From Chondrinema litorale (GTDB taxonomy: Bacteria > Bacteroidota > Bacteroidia > Cytophagales > Flammeovirgaceae), in contig NZ_CP111049.1 in the NCBI RefSeq assembly GCF_026250525.1, positions 62,001 through 126,000 of the forward strand: 64,000 nt of DNA, written 5' to 3'. Under the pieces are notes generated by a model. It made no database searches, was not told the DNA's origin, and saw nothing but the letters and a program-made list of their open reading frames with translations. Made by a program: the position numbers and the translations under genes. This document shows, piece after piece, positions 51,666 through 60,436 of this stretch. The stretch's first letter is position 1, and each line of letters begins with the position of its first letter.

Positions 51666-52723
51666 CGGAAATTTCTTTGCAAGTTTTGTCCTTTTAAAAT
51701 CACCCAGATTACCACAGGAGATCCAGCTAACGAAGTAACAGCGTTTACTGGCAAACTGCTACTGCTTCCAGGAAGTCTGGCAATTAAATCACAGATAATC
51801 ATTACCAAAGCACCACAAAGTACGCAAACTGGGATAAGTTTTAAATGGTTTGATGTTTTAACTAATCCTCTGGCTAAATGAGGAACAGCAATGCCAACAA
51901 AAGCCAAAGGACCACAAAACGCAGTGATGCTTCCAGTAAGTAACCCAGTAACTATAATGATTAAAATGCGATTTCTTTTGATGTGCATACCCATGCTTTT
52001 TGCATAATTTTCTCCTAGCAAAAGCATGTTAAGTGGTTTTGAAATTAAAAATGCAGCGATTATTCCTAGCAAAATGCAAATATTCATCACGAATAAATGG
52101 TGCCCAGTTACATTGCCAAGATTGCCAAATGTCCATAACAAATAATCTCTGATAAGCTCAGGTGCACTAAAGTATTGCCAGATGCTCACAATTGCTAATG
52201 TCATATTGCCAATCATCAATCCTGTAATTAGTAAAACTACAGCATCTTTCACTCTAAATGAGATTAATAGAACAAGTAGCAACACGGCACTGGCTCCAAA
52301 GGCAGAAGCTCCTGCCATTAACCAACTACCTGCAATCCCCATTTCTCTTAAAGTTTGTAGGGTGATAGAACTTCCTGCACCTAACAAAACTGTAGCTACT
52401 CCAAAACTAGCTCCCGAGCTAATTCCTAACACCGATGGACCAGCAAGTGGATTACTAAATAATGTTTGCATTAATAAGCCTGCTACAGCTAAACCTGCTC
52501 CCGCAGAAAATGCAGTAACTGCTCTAGGAAATCGGATATTGAGAATAATGGATGTCCAAGCTTGAGATTCAGCTTTGTTTTGTAGAAGAATATCGATTAA
52601 TGCAGAAAGCGGAATATTTACTGAGCCTAATGCAATTTCGGCTACAAAAAAAATAATGCAACCAATCAGCAGTAAAAAAAGCAATTTAGCATACCCGTCT
52701 TTTTGTCTGTCCAATATTCCCAT
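51662..52723 (-). CDS. ABC transporter permease, FecCD/BtuC family
   Basis: A 353-residue, about 10-helix permease. NIRFPRAVTAFSAGAGLAVA (near residue 47) and NPLAGPSVLGISSGASFGVA are the family's conserved segments, and FCGPLAFVGIAVPHLARGL near residue 270 is the cytoplasmic coupling region. It imports an iron-siderophore, heme or cobalamin from the periplasm. It overlaps the ATPase gene by four bases and lies 24 bp after the binding-protein gene. No TonB receptor is adjacent. Confidence 0.9.
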   Translation of the reverse strand: MGILDRQKDGYAKLLFLLLIGCIIFFVAEIALGSVNIPLSALIDILLQNKAESQAWTSIILNIRFPRAVTAFSAGAGLAVAGLLMQTLFSNPLAGPSVLGISSGASFGVATVLLGAGSSITLQTLREMGIAGSWLMAGASAFGASAVLLLVLLISFRVKDAVVLLITGLMIGNMTLAIVSIWQYFSAPELIRDYLLWTFGNLGNVTGHHLFVMNICILLGIIAAFLISKPLNMLLLGENYAKSMGMHIKRNRILIIIVTGLLTGSITAFCGPLAFVGIAVPHLARGLVKTSNHLKLIPVCVLCGALVMIICDLIARLPGSSSSLPVNAVTSLAGSPVVIWVILKGQNLQRNFR

Positions 52724-52747
52724 CTTCTGTTCAAGCTTTTTATTTGC

Positions 52748-53935
52748 TTATTCTACTTTTTTAAAGTAATACAACTCATGTTCTGGTATTAAATCTGGAT
52801 GCAGAATTTTAATTAAATCGGCTAAAATTACTTCTGGTTTTACCACACCAGATTCGTAATAATCATACATTCCATTTTTATTGGCTCTATTATGAAAATT
52901 GAAAATCTTTTGCTCTTTATATGATTTGAAATCTTTAAACCTTTCATCAATGGTTTGGAGACTTGTAAGATCGGTAGCTCTACCCGGAGAAATCCAATAA
53001 TCTGCTTCTAGCCCAATTGGATATACTGATTCAAAATCTAATTGGTAACTTACTTGAGAAGTATCGTTTGCCCAGTGCCAATCTGCACCTGCATCTTTAA
53101 AGAGTGTTCCTACATAACTGTTTCCGCCAGCAATTGACCAAGCTTCTTGGTATGGAGTTCCATTAATTACTGATGGTTTTTCTACTACATCTCTAGTTTT
53201 ATTTGCTAGCTCTAAATATTGCGTTTTACTTTTATTAAAAAGTACTTCAGCTTTATCTTCCATATTAAACAAAGCACCAAATACTTTAATCCATTCCATT
53301 CTGCCAAGTGGATGAGATTCTGTCCATTCGGCATTAATCATTACCGGAATGCCAGCATCAATTAAAGGTCTATAAGTTTCAAAAGCGGCACTGCTCCATG
53401 CGCCAGAGATTACCAAATCTGTATTTGCTGCAATTATTACTTCATTATTTAAAGCACCATTTTTACCCACCTCTTTTATTTTACCGCTTTCTAAAAGCTG
53501 CTTCACTTTTGGACTATATATAAAAGCCGAATCTGTAATGCCACTTACTGCATTTAGTTTTTCCAAATAGGCAACCATTGCAATGTGAGTGGTAGAAGTA
53601 AGCACCATTCTTTTTACTGGAATGGTAATTTTCTGGTAAGTCTTAAATTGATCTGGAACAGCGTTTCCTTCAGGAACAAGTATGTAATGTAGGGTATCTT
53701 CTGCATCTTGAAATGGCGAAAAAACATCTAAGATTTTATAAGTGTCGGAGTACTCTAAAGAAAAACCACTTGCAAACTCAATACTTGGTTGCTTCCATTC
53801 AAAAGTTTGTGATTCTTGATTTGGACTGCTGTTATTTTGTTCTACATCATTACTACATGAAAACAAAAAAGCCAGTATAGAAAAAAATATAGTGTATATA
53901 TTATAAGGGTATTTCAAACCTTTCAATTCAGTCAA
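52748..53935 (-). CDS. ABC transporter substrate-binding lipoprotein (iron complex/cobalamin type)
   Basis: A 395-residue protein. The only start that keeps the signal sequence is a non-ATG codon (TTG at 53935, or nearby TTG codons). The signal ends at a lipobox with C27 (LAFLFSC). The mature part fits the helical-backbone class III binding fold: VLTSTTHIAMVAYLEKLNAV, DLVISGAWSSAAFETYRPL, INAEWTESHPLGRMEWIKV and DYWISPGRATDL. It delivers ligand to the adjacent FecCD-type permease and is the first gene of the three-gene uptake operon. Cofactor identity is unknown. Confidence 0.87.
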   Translation of the reverse strand: MTELKGLKYPYNIYTIFFSILAFLFSCSNDVEQNNSSPNQESQTFEWKQPSIEFASGFSLEYSDTYKILDVFSPFQDAEDTLHYILVPEGNAVPDQFKTYQKITIPVKRMVLTSTTHIAMVAYLEKLNAVSGITDSAFIYSPKVKQLLESGKIKEVGKNGALNNEVIIAANTDLVISGAWSSAAFETYRPLIDAGIPVMINAEWTESHPLGRMEWIKVFGALFNMEDKAEVLFNKSKTQYLELANKTRDVVEKPSVINGTPYQEAWSIAGGNSYVGTLFKDAGADWHWANDTSQVSYQLDFESVYPIGLEADYWISPGRATDLTSLQTIDERFKDFKSYKEQKIFNFHNRANKNGMYDYYESGVVKPEVILADLIKILHPDLIPEHELYYFKKVE

Positions 53936-54013
53936 ATTTTATAATTCGTTTATTTGGATTGCAAATTTATAAATAAAAATGACTGAACCTTTAGTGAGTG
54001 CTAATTGAATAGG

Positions 54014-54661
54014 CTAATTGATCTTTTTAAAACCTTCCATAAATTCACTTTTGGTGCAAATAGTGTATTCGAAGTTGATTCCTTTAAGCACCATATGCTT
54101 TTTATCACCTGCCAGAGCCATTACAAATCGTCTATTTATAGGTTCTTTTTCATCAACCTTAGTAAGTCTATTACAATGTGTGTTGTTACCATAAAACCTT
54201 TCAGGTGCGAGGGTAATTTCTGAGTTTAATATGTAAAATGAACCACTTTCTGCAATTTTAGTTTGTAGCATACATTTGCCAGATTTGTTTTTATATGAAT
54301 AATAAAGTTCGTAGCGATTATCTTTTTTTAGGTTTAAAAGATGGTAATACCCCTTTTTACCATAATCTGCATTTTCAGCATAAACTAAAGATTGTTCGGT
54401 AAATGATTTGATCTGTAACCAGCTTCCGATTATTTCATTTTTAGAATATGGAGCAGAAAGCTTTAAAATATTGTATTGGGCATCTTTATCTTGAATATCT
54501 ATTTTTTGATTTTCTTCATAATAGCTTAAAGAAATACTTTGAGCTTTCAATACTTTTTCATTTTGTGGCTCATAAAAAAGTTTGATTTGAGCAGCAATGG
54601 CAAAAAATAAAAAAATAGAAAAGCACAGCAGAGTGAGTCTTTTCAATCTATAAATAAGCAT
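54014..54661 (-). CDS. Secreted hypothetical protein
   Basis: A 215-residue protein with a signal or anchor helix at ~7-25 (LTLLCFSIFLFFAIAAQ). The mature chain is predicted beta-rich (GSWLQIKSFTEQSLVYAENA, NRYELYYSYKNKSGKCML) with three Cys at ~139, 172 and 207 that could form disulphides. The pattern recalls small lipocalin-like domains, but I cannot assign a family. It lies 78 bp upstream of the iron-type uptake operon on the same strand and could be co-transcribed with it. Confidence 0.6.
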   Translation of the reverse strand: MLIYRLKRLTLLCFSIFLFFAIAAQIKLFYEPQNEKVLKAQSISLSYYEENQKIDIQDKDAQYNILKLSAPYSKNEIIGSWLQIKSFTEQSLVYAENADYGKKGYYHLLNLKKDNRYELYYSYKNKSGKCMLQTKIAESGSFYILNSEITLAPERFYGNNTHCNRLTKVDEKEPINRRFVMALAGDKKHMVLKGINFEYTICTKSEFMEGFKKIN

Positions 54662-54990
54662 TGTTTTGTATTTTATTGATAGAGTAATTATTCTTTGACG
54701 AACGCATGAACAGTACTGTTCTCGATTTAAAAATCAAATCCATCATTTATTCTCAAAATGTAATTATCTCGGTTTAATTGCCTTTTTATGAGCTTATTTC
54801 ATGAAGTTTTTACTATCAAAATATAGGTAAATTCAATATTGATTTACATAAGGCTAACAACGGGGGGACTTATGTAAATCGCTGATTTTAGAAAGATTTC
54901 TAAGATTTTTTTAAAATTCTTGATGACCATCTCTTTTAGCTAGCGATAAACAGATGATTGACAAATTACCTGTTTAAAAAAAATTGAAAG
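54662..54990. other. Intergenic region with an ori-like palindrome
   Basis: 329 bp between divergent genes, with no open frame. Its main structure is the 40-bp dyad at 54841-54880. A second short inverted repeat TTAGAAA-GA-TTTCTAA at 54888-54903 is followed by a T-rich run. The rest is AT-rich and featureless to the eye. Confidence 0.5.
54841..54880. repeat. Palindrome containing an iteron-like sequence
   Basis: Perfect 12-bp arms GATTTACATAAG and CTTATGTAAATC surround a 16-base loop that ends in GGGGGGA. The right arm with the G run reads, on the minus strand, CATAAGTCCCCCC, the C-rich half of the origin iteron. ACTTATGTAAAT also occurs twice in the origin (20184-20195 and 20682-20693). This is the only iteron-like sequence I saw outside the origin. 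Confidence 0.55.
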
Positions 54991-56376
54991 ATGAGAGACA
55001 TTTTAAAACTGAGATTAATATTTAGCATTATACTTATTTTATTGGCAGCTTGCGATGATGAAGACGATCCCACAACGAAACCAATAGCTGCTTTTTCCTT
55101 TAATATCGCCAATGAGGGCACACTTCCAACAATAGTTAGCTTTACTTCAACTTCGCAAAATATAGAATCTTACCTATGGAATTTCGGAGACGGGGGTATA
55201 TCAGATTTGCAAAACCCAGAACATAGCTATACAGAAACTGGTACTTATCAGGTAACACTTACAGTAGAAAGTGGAAGCTTAAGCGATACAGAAACTAAAT
55301 CGGTGAGTATTACGGTAGATGCAACTTCTAGTATTTCACAAGTAGACGATGTGATTAACACCTTTATGGCTACTTATAATGTACCGGGAATGTCTGTGGC
55401 AATAACAAAAGGAGAAGCCCTGGTTTATGCAAAAAGTTATGGCATAGCAGATACGGATAACAATATTGCAGTAAGTAATAATAGCCTTTTTAGAATTGCC
55501 AGTGTTTCTAAACCCATTACGAGTGTTGCAATATTTAAATTAATTGAAGCGGGTAAATTATCAATTAATGAGAAGGTGTTTGGCGAAGGAAACATTTTAG
55601 GAGCAGATTATGGTTCAACGCCTTACAATTCTGGAATAACTGATATTACTTTAAGTCATCTTTTACACCATACTGCTGGTGGTTGGGGAAATAGCGTAAA
55701 CGATCCAATGTTTTCAAATCAGGAAATGACTCAAGCAGAATTAATTTCTTGGGTGTTAGACAACAGACCTTTAGACTACCAGCCGGGAGCTCATTACGAT
55801 TATTCCAATTTTGGCTATTGTGTACTTGGTAGGATAATAGAAAAAGTGACTGGTGAAACATATGAAACTTGGGTTAAAGAAAATGTACTCGAACCTGCCG
55901 GCATTTATGGGATGGAAATAGCAGGAAATACACTAGAAGATCAAAAAGAAAATGAGGTGGTATATTATGGACAAAGTAGCCAGAATCCATATATCTACAA
56001 TATTACAAGAATGGATGCACATGGTGGATGGATTTCTAATGCTACTGATCTTGCTAAGTTTTTGGTGCATGTAGATAATTACAATACAATACCAGACATT
56101 TTAGAAACTTCATCAATCAACACCATGACGAACGCTTCATCTGCTTATGCCAATTACGCTTGCGGTTGGGGAGTAAATAGTGCAAATAACTGGTGGCATG
56201 TTGGCAGTTTACCGGGTACTGCTACTGAGATTGTTAGGGCATCAAACGGATATAATTGGGTGGTTCTTTGTAACACAAGAAGTGCAAATTCAGCTTTTAT
56301 CAATGAGATGGATGGCCTTATTTGGAAAGCTGTAAATGATGCAACAACAGAATGGCCAAATGTCGATTTGTTCTGA
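54991..56376 (+). CDS. PKD-domain serine hydrolase lipoprotein (beta-lactamase family)
   Basis: A 461-residue lipoprotein (lipobox ILLAAC, C21). Residues ~30-110 form a PKD domain (YLWNFGDGGISDLQNPEHSY). From ~115 the class C beta-lactamase/esterase domain follows, with S171-V-S-K174, Y271-S-N273 and a WHVGSLPGT third motif near residue 410. It is probably surface-exposed and acts on an extracellular ester or peptide, with PKD aiding adhesion. It is a paralogue in fold, but not in architecture, of the hydrolase at 1554-3245. Confidence 0.88.
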   Translation: MRDILKLRLIFSIILILLAACDDEDDPTTKPIAAFSFNIANEGTLPTIVSFTSTSQNIESYLWNFGDGGISDLQNPEHSYTETGTYQVTLTVESGSLSDTETKSVSITVDATSSISQVDDVINTFMATYNVPGMSVAITKGEALVYAKSYGIADTDNNIAVSNNSLFRIASVSKPITSVAIFKLIEAGKLSINEKVFGEGNILGADYGSTPYNSGITDITLSHLLHHTAGGWGNSVNDPMFSNQEMTQAELISWVLDNRPLDYQPGAHYDYSNFGYCVLGRIIEKVTGETYETWVKENVLEPAGIYGMEIAGNTLEDQKENEVVYYGQSSQNPYIYNITRMDAHGGWISNATDLAKFLVHVDNYNTIPDILETSSINTMTNASSAYANYACGWGVNSANNWWHVGSLPGTATEIVRASNGYNWVVLCNTRSANSAFINEMDGLIWKAVNDATTEWPNVDLF

Positions 56377-56518
56377 AAAAATGCTATTTTTTCTATAATA
56401 ACGTATAAAATAGGACTCCTATAAAATAATCGTAACGGTCTTTCGTGACTTCGTAAATTGCCTTTAAAGTGATTTTGAGGCAGTTTACGATTTCTTGTTT
56501 TATATTGATTTATGGTTA

Positions 56519-57031
56519 ATGGAATCTATTATTTTATTCAGTAAAAAGAAAAGGCTAAAAAAAATAGCAATTTATGCTGTAGTATTTCTATTTAGCAGCA
56601 ATATGCTCAGGCTAATTTTTGAAACCGGTTCATTTAGAATTTTTACCGCAATTTTACTTTTTCTGGCAGCAGGTTTTTCTTTTTTAGTGTTGGCAGCAGA
56701 AGTAATGCATTTGTATGGTAAAGATCAAACTGGTTTAGTTGTTAGTGATCGAGGAATTTTTAAGAACGACTATTATGGTAAAATTATCGGTTTAGTAGAA
56801 TGGACAAATGTTGATCACATTCTATTAATTGATAAAGACTCTATAGGAATTAAGGTGAAAGATATTTCACAATATAACATGGGCAAATTAGGTAGTAAAA
56901 ACGCCAAATTGTTAAAAGAAGAAAAGATTATAATGATTCTATCGGATAGCAGGCTTGAAATTACTTTCGAAGAATTGTGGAATCTACTTGATTCTCATTT
57001 TGGCTCCTTCAATATGCAGGATGCTGCATAA
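56519..57031 (+). CDS. Small membrane protein, STM3941-like
   Basis: I chose the ATG at 56519 (170 residues); the open frame begins at a TTG 24 bp upstream. Two N-terminal helices (IAIYAVVFLFSSNMLRLIF and FTAILLFLAAGFSFLVLA) are followed by a cytosolic PH-like beta domain (GLVVSDRGIFKND, GLVEWTNVDHILLID). The layout resembles the STM3941 family of unknown function, but I am unsure of the assignment. It is flanked by same-strand genes with wide gaps, so it is probably monocistronic. Confidence 0.6.
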   Translation: MESIILFSKKKRLKKIAIYAVVFLFSSNMLRLIFETGSFRIFTAILLFLAAGFSFLVLAAEVMHLYGKDQTGLVVSDRGIFKNDYYGKIIGLVEWTNVDHILLIDKDSIGIKVKDISQYNMGKLGSKNAKLLKEEKIIMILSDSRLEITFEELWNLLDSHFGSFNMQDAA

Positions 57032-57178
57032 TTAATATTGTTAGTGGTAAGAAGTCATATAATGTGCTAAGCGAAATGATGTAGTTTTTGGAGTTCAATG
57101 GTCACTAATTGAATTTGATAATTACTTTTGCATCACAAATTAAAAATTTCGCATAAACCAGCATATAAAAACATTCAA

Positions 57179-58627
57179 ATGACTTCTTACATTCACTTCC
57201 AAAATGCAGTACCAAGAATTCCCAATTCTCCATTTCCAGAACCATTTAACTGGGAAATTAACAAAGGCGAAATCTGGACAATTTTAGGAAGTAATGGAAG
57301 TGGTAAAACACGCTTTTCAGAAGTACTTGCTAGCCATTTTAGCTTTGTAAAAGGGAGTATAGATTATGCTTTTTACGATCGTGAGCAAGCAATAGCCGAA
57401 AATAATTATCGCGGTCCACGTCAGTATTTTAAAACTATCAGTTTTGATTCTGTATATACACTTGCCGATTATAAGGAGATGTATTACCAGCAGCGATTCG
57501 ATAGTTATGGAGATGATGCGCCTAGTGTAGCAGAAATTTTTCATGAAGATGAAATCGATTCAGATGTTTTACATAAAATCGCAGATATTCTCGATTTACA
57601 TAAATTGATGGATCGCAAGCTAATCCAACTTTCGAGTGGTGAACTAAGAAAATTAGTAATAGGTAAAATACTACTAGAAAAGCCCAAAGTACTTATTTTC
57701 GATAATCCATTTATTGGTTTGGATATTCCATCGCGCAAGCATTTAGACGAAGTATTTCCTGCATTGAGTGAGAGTGGTATACAACTATTCTTTTTGGTAC
57801 CTTCTGTTAGCGATATGCCAATAGCCACTACGCATACTTTGCAGTTAGAAGGTGGAAGAATTATTTCTGCTGAAAAGGCAGGGGTAGAAGAGATGCAAGC
57901 TAAATTCCAATCAGAAAATATCTCTACTGAGATAGATTGGTCTAAAGTTCCGGCAACCACAGAAGCAGATTTTGAAGAAGTTTCTAAGATGGAAAACATC
58001 GATATTGCTTATGGAGAAAATGTGGTGAAACAGAATGTAAATTGGACGATAAAAAAGGGAGAAAACTGGGTTTTATTAGGTAACAATGGTTCTGGTAAAT
58101 CAACTTTGCTCAGTTTCTTATTTGCAGATAATCCTTCTTCTTACAATAAAAACCTCACTTTATTCGACAGAAAAAGAGGAACCGGAGAAAGCATTTGGGA
58201 CATAAAAAAACGCATTGGTTTCACATCCTCTGAGATGCATTTGTACTACAGAAAAAATGTGTCTTGCCTTAAAGTAGTAGAATCTGGCTTTTTCGATAGT
58301 GTAGGACTTTACAGAAAGTGTTCAGAAGCGCAGACTAAAATTGCCGAATACTTTTTCAAGGTTTTTCAAATTGAACATTTAATTGATAAATATTTCTTAA
58401 GAATTTCATCTGGTGAGCAAAGATTAATTTGCTTTTTGAGAGCGTTGGTAAAAAATCCTCCTCTTCTCATTTTAGATGAACCCTACCAAGGTATTGATGA
58501 GAAATATAAGCAATTGTGTAACAAGGTAGTAAATGCTTATTGTGCACAGCCAAATAAAACCCTTGTTTTTGTAACTCACAACAAAGAAGAAATTCCTGAG
58601 AGTGTAGATAATCAACTGAAATTGTAA
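57179..58627 (+). CDS. Tandem ABC ATPase, ModF-like
   Basis: I chose the ATG at 57179 (482 residues); the open frame starts at a TTG 51 bp upstream. Two ABC ATPase domains lie in one chain. The first has Walker A GSNGSGKTRFSE (~35) and signature LSSGELRKLVIGK; the second has Walker A GNNGSGKSTLLS (~300) and signature ISSGEQRLICFLRAL. Walker B motifs are VLIFDNPFIGLD (Asn in place of Glu) and LLILDEPYQGID. No membrane domain is fused, and no molybdate transporter is adjacent, so a regulatory or soluble role like ModF is more likely than transport. The first site's Walker B change suggests asymmetric hydrolysis. Confidence 0.83.
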   Translation: MTSYIHFQNAVPRIPNSPFPEPFNWEINKGEIWTILGSNGSGKTRFSEVLASHFSFVKGSIDYAFYDREQAIAENNYRGPRQYFKTISFDSVYTLADYKEMYYQQRFDSYGDDAPSVAEIFHEDEIDSDVLHKIADILDLHKLMDRKLIQLSSGELRKLVIGKILLEKPKVLIFDNPFIGLDIPSRKHLDEVFPALSESGIQLFFLVPSVSDMPIATTHTLQLEGGRIISAEKAGVEEMQAKFQSENISTEIDWSKVPATTEADFEEVSKMENIDIAYGENVVKQNVNWTIKKGENWVLLGNNGSGKSTLLSFLFADNPSSYNKNLTLFDRKRGTGESIWDIKKRIGFTSSEMHLYYRKNVSCLKVVESGFFDSVGLYRKCSEAQTKIAEYFFKVFQIEHLIDKYFLRISSGEQRLICFLRALVKNPPLLILDEPYQGIDEKYKQLCNKVVNAYCAQPNKTLVFVTHNKEEIPESVDNQLKL

Positions 58628-58628
58628 A

Positions 58629-58733
58629 GATTTCAGTTGAAATCCCCATAACATTGTATACAAAAGGAGTTGATTTGCAGCCTCGCTAATCCCTTTATAA
58701 CTTAGTAGAACAACGAATCTGAAACTTCAGATT
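58629..58733. promoter_or_regulatory. Two short palindromes upstream of the symporter
   Basis: GATTTCA-GT-TGAAATC (58629-58644) and AATCTGAA-AC-TTCAGATT (58716-58733) are perfect inverted repeats with 2-bp centres in the leader of the sodium/solute symporter. They share TGAAA/TTTCA-like half sites. The first starts two bases after the ATPase stop and could also act as a weak terminator. Confidence 0.35.
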
Positions 58734-58838
58734 TACTTCTAAATGCTTATCGAACTTTAAGAATTCCTTAACCTTATTAAATAATCATTTTTATAAATAT
58801 CATCCAAAATTTCACATTAAGGAGATACAAACTATTCT

Positions 58839-60284
58839 ATGAATTTTATTGACATTATTGTATTTATAGCCTACTTCGCAGCAATGCTTGGAGTAGGGAT
58901 TTACTTTTTTAAGAAAAATGAAAGTGTTGACGATTATTACATCGGAGGCAGATCTATGGGCAGCTGGCATATTGGTTTGTCAGTTGTGGCCACAGATGTA
59001 GGAGGAGGCTTTTCCATCGGTTTAGGTGGCTTGGGTTTTAGCATCGGTTTGGCGGGCTCTTGGATGCTATTCACCGGACTTTTTGGAGCATGGCTAAGTG
59101 CAGTAGTTTTAATTCCAGTAATTTCTAAACTTTCAGATAAACACAAGTTTTTTACTTTTCCACAAGTCTTCGAACATTTCTACAATAATAAAGTAGCATT
59201 GGTAGCAGGTATCATTTCGGCGATTGGTTATATAGGTTTCACAAGCTCACAATTATTGGCAGGAGCTAAATTGGCATCAGCAACTTTCCCAGAGGTTGAT
59301 TTAAATACTGCATTAATTATAATGGGTGTAATTGCAGTAGTTTATACGGGAATCGGAGGTCTAAAAGCAGTAATTTACACCGATACCATCCAGTGGATTA
59401 TCTTAATGTCTGGACTGATATTTTTGGGAATCCCCTTTGCCTACGAAGCTGTTGGCGGTTATGAAGTAATTAGAGAAACACTAGGTGATGAGTTTTTTAC
59501 ATTGAGTAATATCACTTGGCAGCAATTAGCAAATTGGGCAATTACGATTATGCCAATCTGGTTTATTGCCATGACACTTTATCAAAGAATTTATGCATCA
59601 AAAAGTGAGCAGCATGCTAAAAAAGCTTGGTTTATTGCCGGTTTGTTTGAGTGGCCAATTATGGCTTTTATGGGAGTAATTTTAGGTTTATTTTCTAGAG
59701 TTGCTTATGAAAATGGCATGTTTGCGGAGATAGGTTATGCGGTTGGATCTTCTATAGACGCAGAAATGGGCTTACCAATTTTACTAAATTCTATTTTGCC
59801 TGCTGGCTTAATGGGCTTAATGCTTTCAGCGTATTTTTCAGCGATACTTTCTACTGCCGATAGTTGCTTAATGGCTGCCTCAGGAAATGTGCAAACAGAT
59901 ATACTAGATAAGCTTTTTAATTTAAAACAAGATACCAAATCGCAATTAAAGGTTTCGCAATTAGTAACCATTGTAATCGGAGTAGTAGCACTTTTGCTAG
60001 CCACAACCATGACCAACGTCTTGGAAATGATGCTTTATTCTTATGCATTTATGGTTTCAGGTTTACTAGTACCGATTTTAGTTGCTCTATATGGTAAATC
60101 ACCCAATTCTCAAGCAGCATTATTTACCATGATTCTAGGTGGAACTATAACAGTAGTTTTAATCGTAGCAGAAATCCCACTTCCATTCGATTTGGATGCC
60201 AACATTTTTGGAATTTCCGCTTCTGCAATTATCTATTTTATAGTAGATAAAGTAAGTCAACCTGCCGAATTGGTAACAAAGTAA
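58839..60284 (+). CDS. Sodium:solute symporter (SSS family)
   Basis: A 481-residue, about 13-helix transporter. DDYYIGGRSMGSWHIGLSVV near residue 32 and GGGFSIGLGGLGFSIGLAG are the first unwound-helix region. AYFSAILSTADSCLMAASG near residue 330 carries the Na+-binding Ser/Thr of the family. It imports a sugar, amino acid or organic acid with Na+. AAGGAG about 14 bases before the ATG is a rare Shine-Dalgarno-like site here. A terminator follows, and the AraC regulator downstream may control it. Confidence 0.9.
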   Translation: MNFIDIIVFIAYFAAMLGVGIYFFKKNESVDDYYIGGRSMGSWHIGLSVVATDVGGGFSIGLGGLGFSIGLAGSWMLFTGLFGAWLSAVVLIPVISKLSDKHKFFTFPQVFEHFYNNKVALVAGIISAIGYIGFTSSQLLAGAKLASATFPEVDLNTALIIMGVIAVVYTGIGGLKAVIYTDTIQWIILMSGLIFLGIPFAYEAVGGYEVIRETLGDEFFTLSNITWQQLANWAITIMPIWFIAMTLYQRIYASKSEQHAKKAWFIAGLFEWPIMAFMGVILGLFSRVAYENGMFAEIGYAVGSSIDAEMGLPILLNSILPAGLMGLMLSAYFSAILSTADSCLMAASGNVQTDILDKLFNLKQDTKSQLKVSQLVTIVIGVVALLLATTMTNVLEMMLYSYAFMVSGLLVPILVALYGKSPNSQAALFTMILGGTITVVLIVAEIPLPFDLDANIFGISASAIIYFIVDKVSQPAELVTK

Positions 60285-60305
60285 AAAATAGTATTTAGAT
60301 AGAAG

Positions 60306-60340
60306 CATCATTGCATTTTTGTAGTGATGTTTTTTCTTTT
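60306..60340 (+). terminator. Intrinsic terminator after the symporter
   Basis: CATCATTGCA (60306-60315) pairs with TGTAGTGATG (60320-60329) through ten base pairs, two of them G-U wobbles, with a TTTT loop, followed by TTTTTTTCTTTT. It begins 21 bases after the symporter stop. Confidence 0.75.
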
Positions 60341-60436
60341 CATTTATCTAAATACTTGAGCTTAATCAGAAAAAGCTTTAAATTGTAAGAAGGATTTTTT
60401 CTTTATCAAATTTCCCTCTCACTTAAAGCTAATTCA

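Noticed and set aside
53936..54013. Cobalamin or other riboswitch upstream of the iron-type uptake operon
   Set aside because: The gap is only 78 bp and shows no B12-box or other known aptamer sequence.
57541..57999. 152-residue antisense open frame inside the ModF-like ATPase
   Set aside because: Opposite conserved ABC motifs and Ser/Ile-rich; shadow frame.
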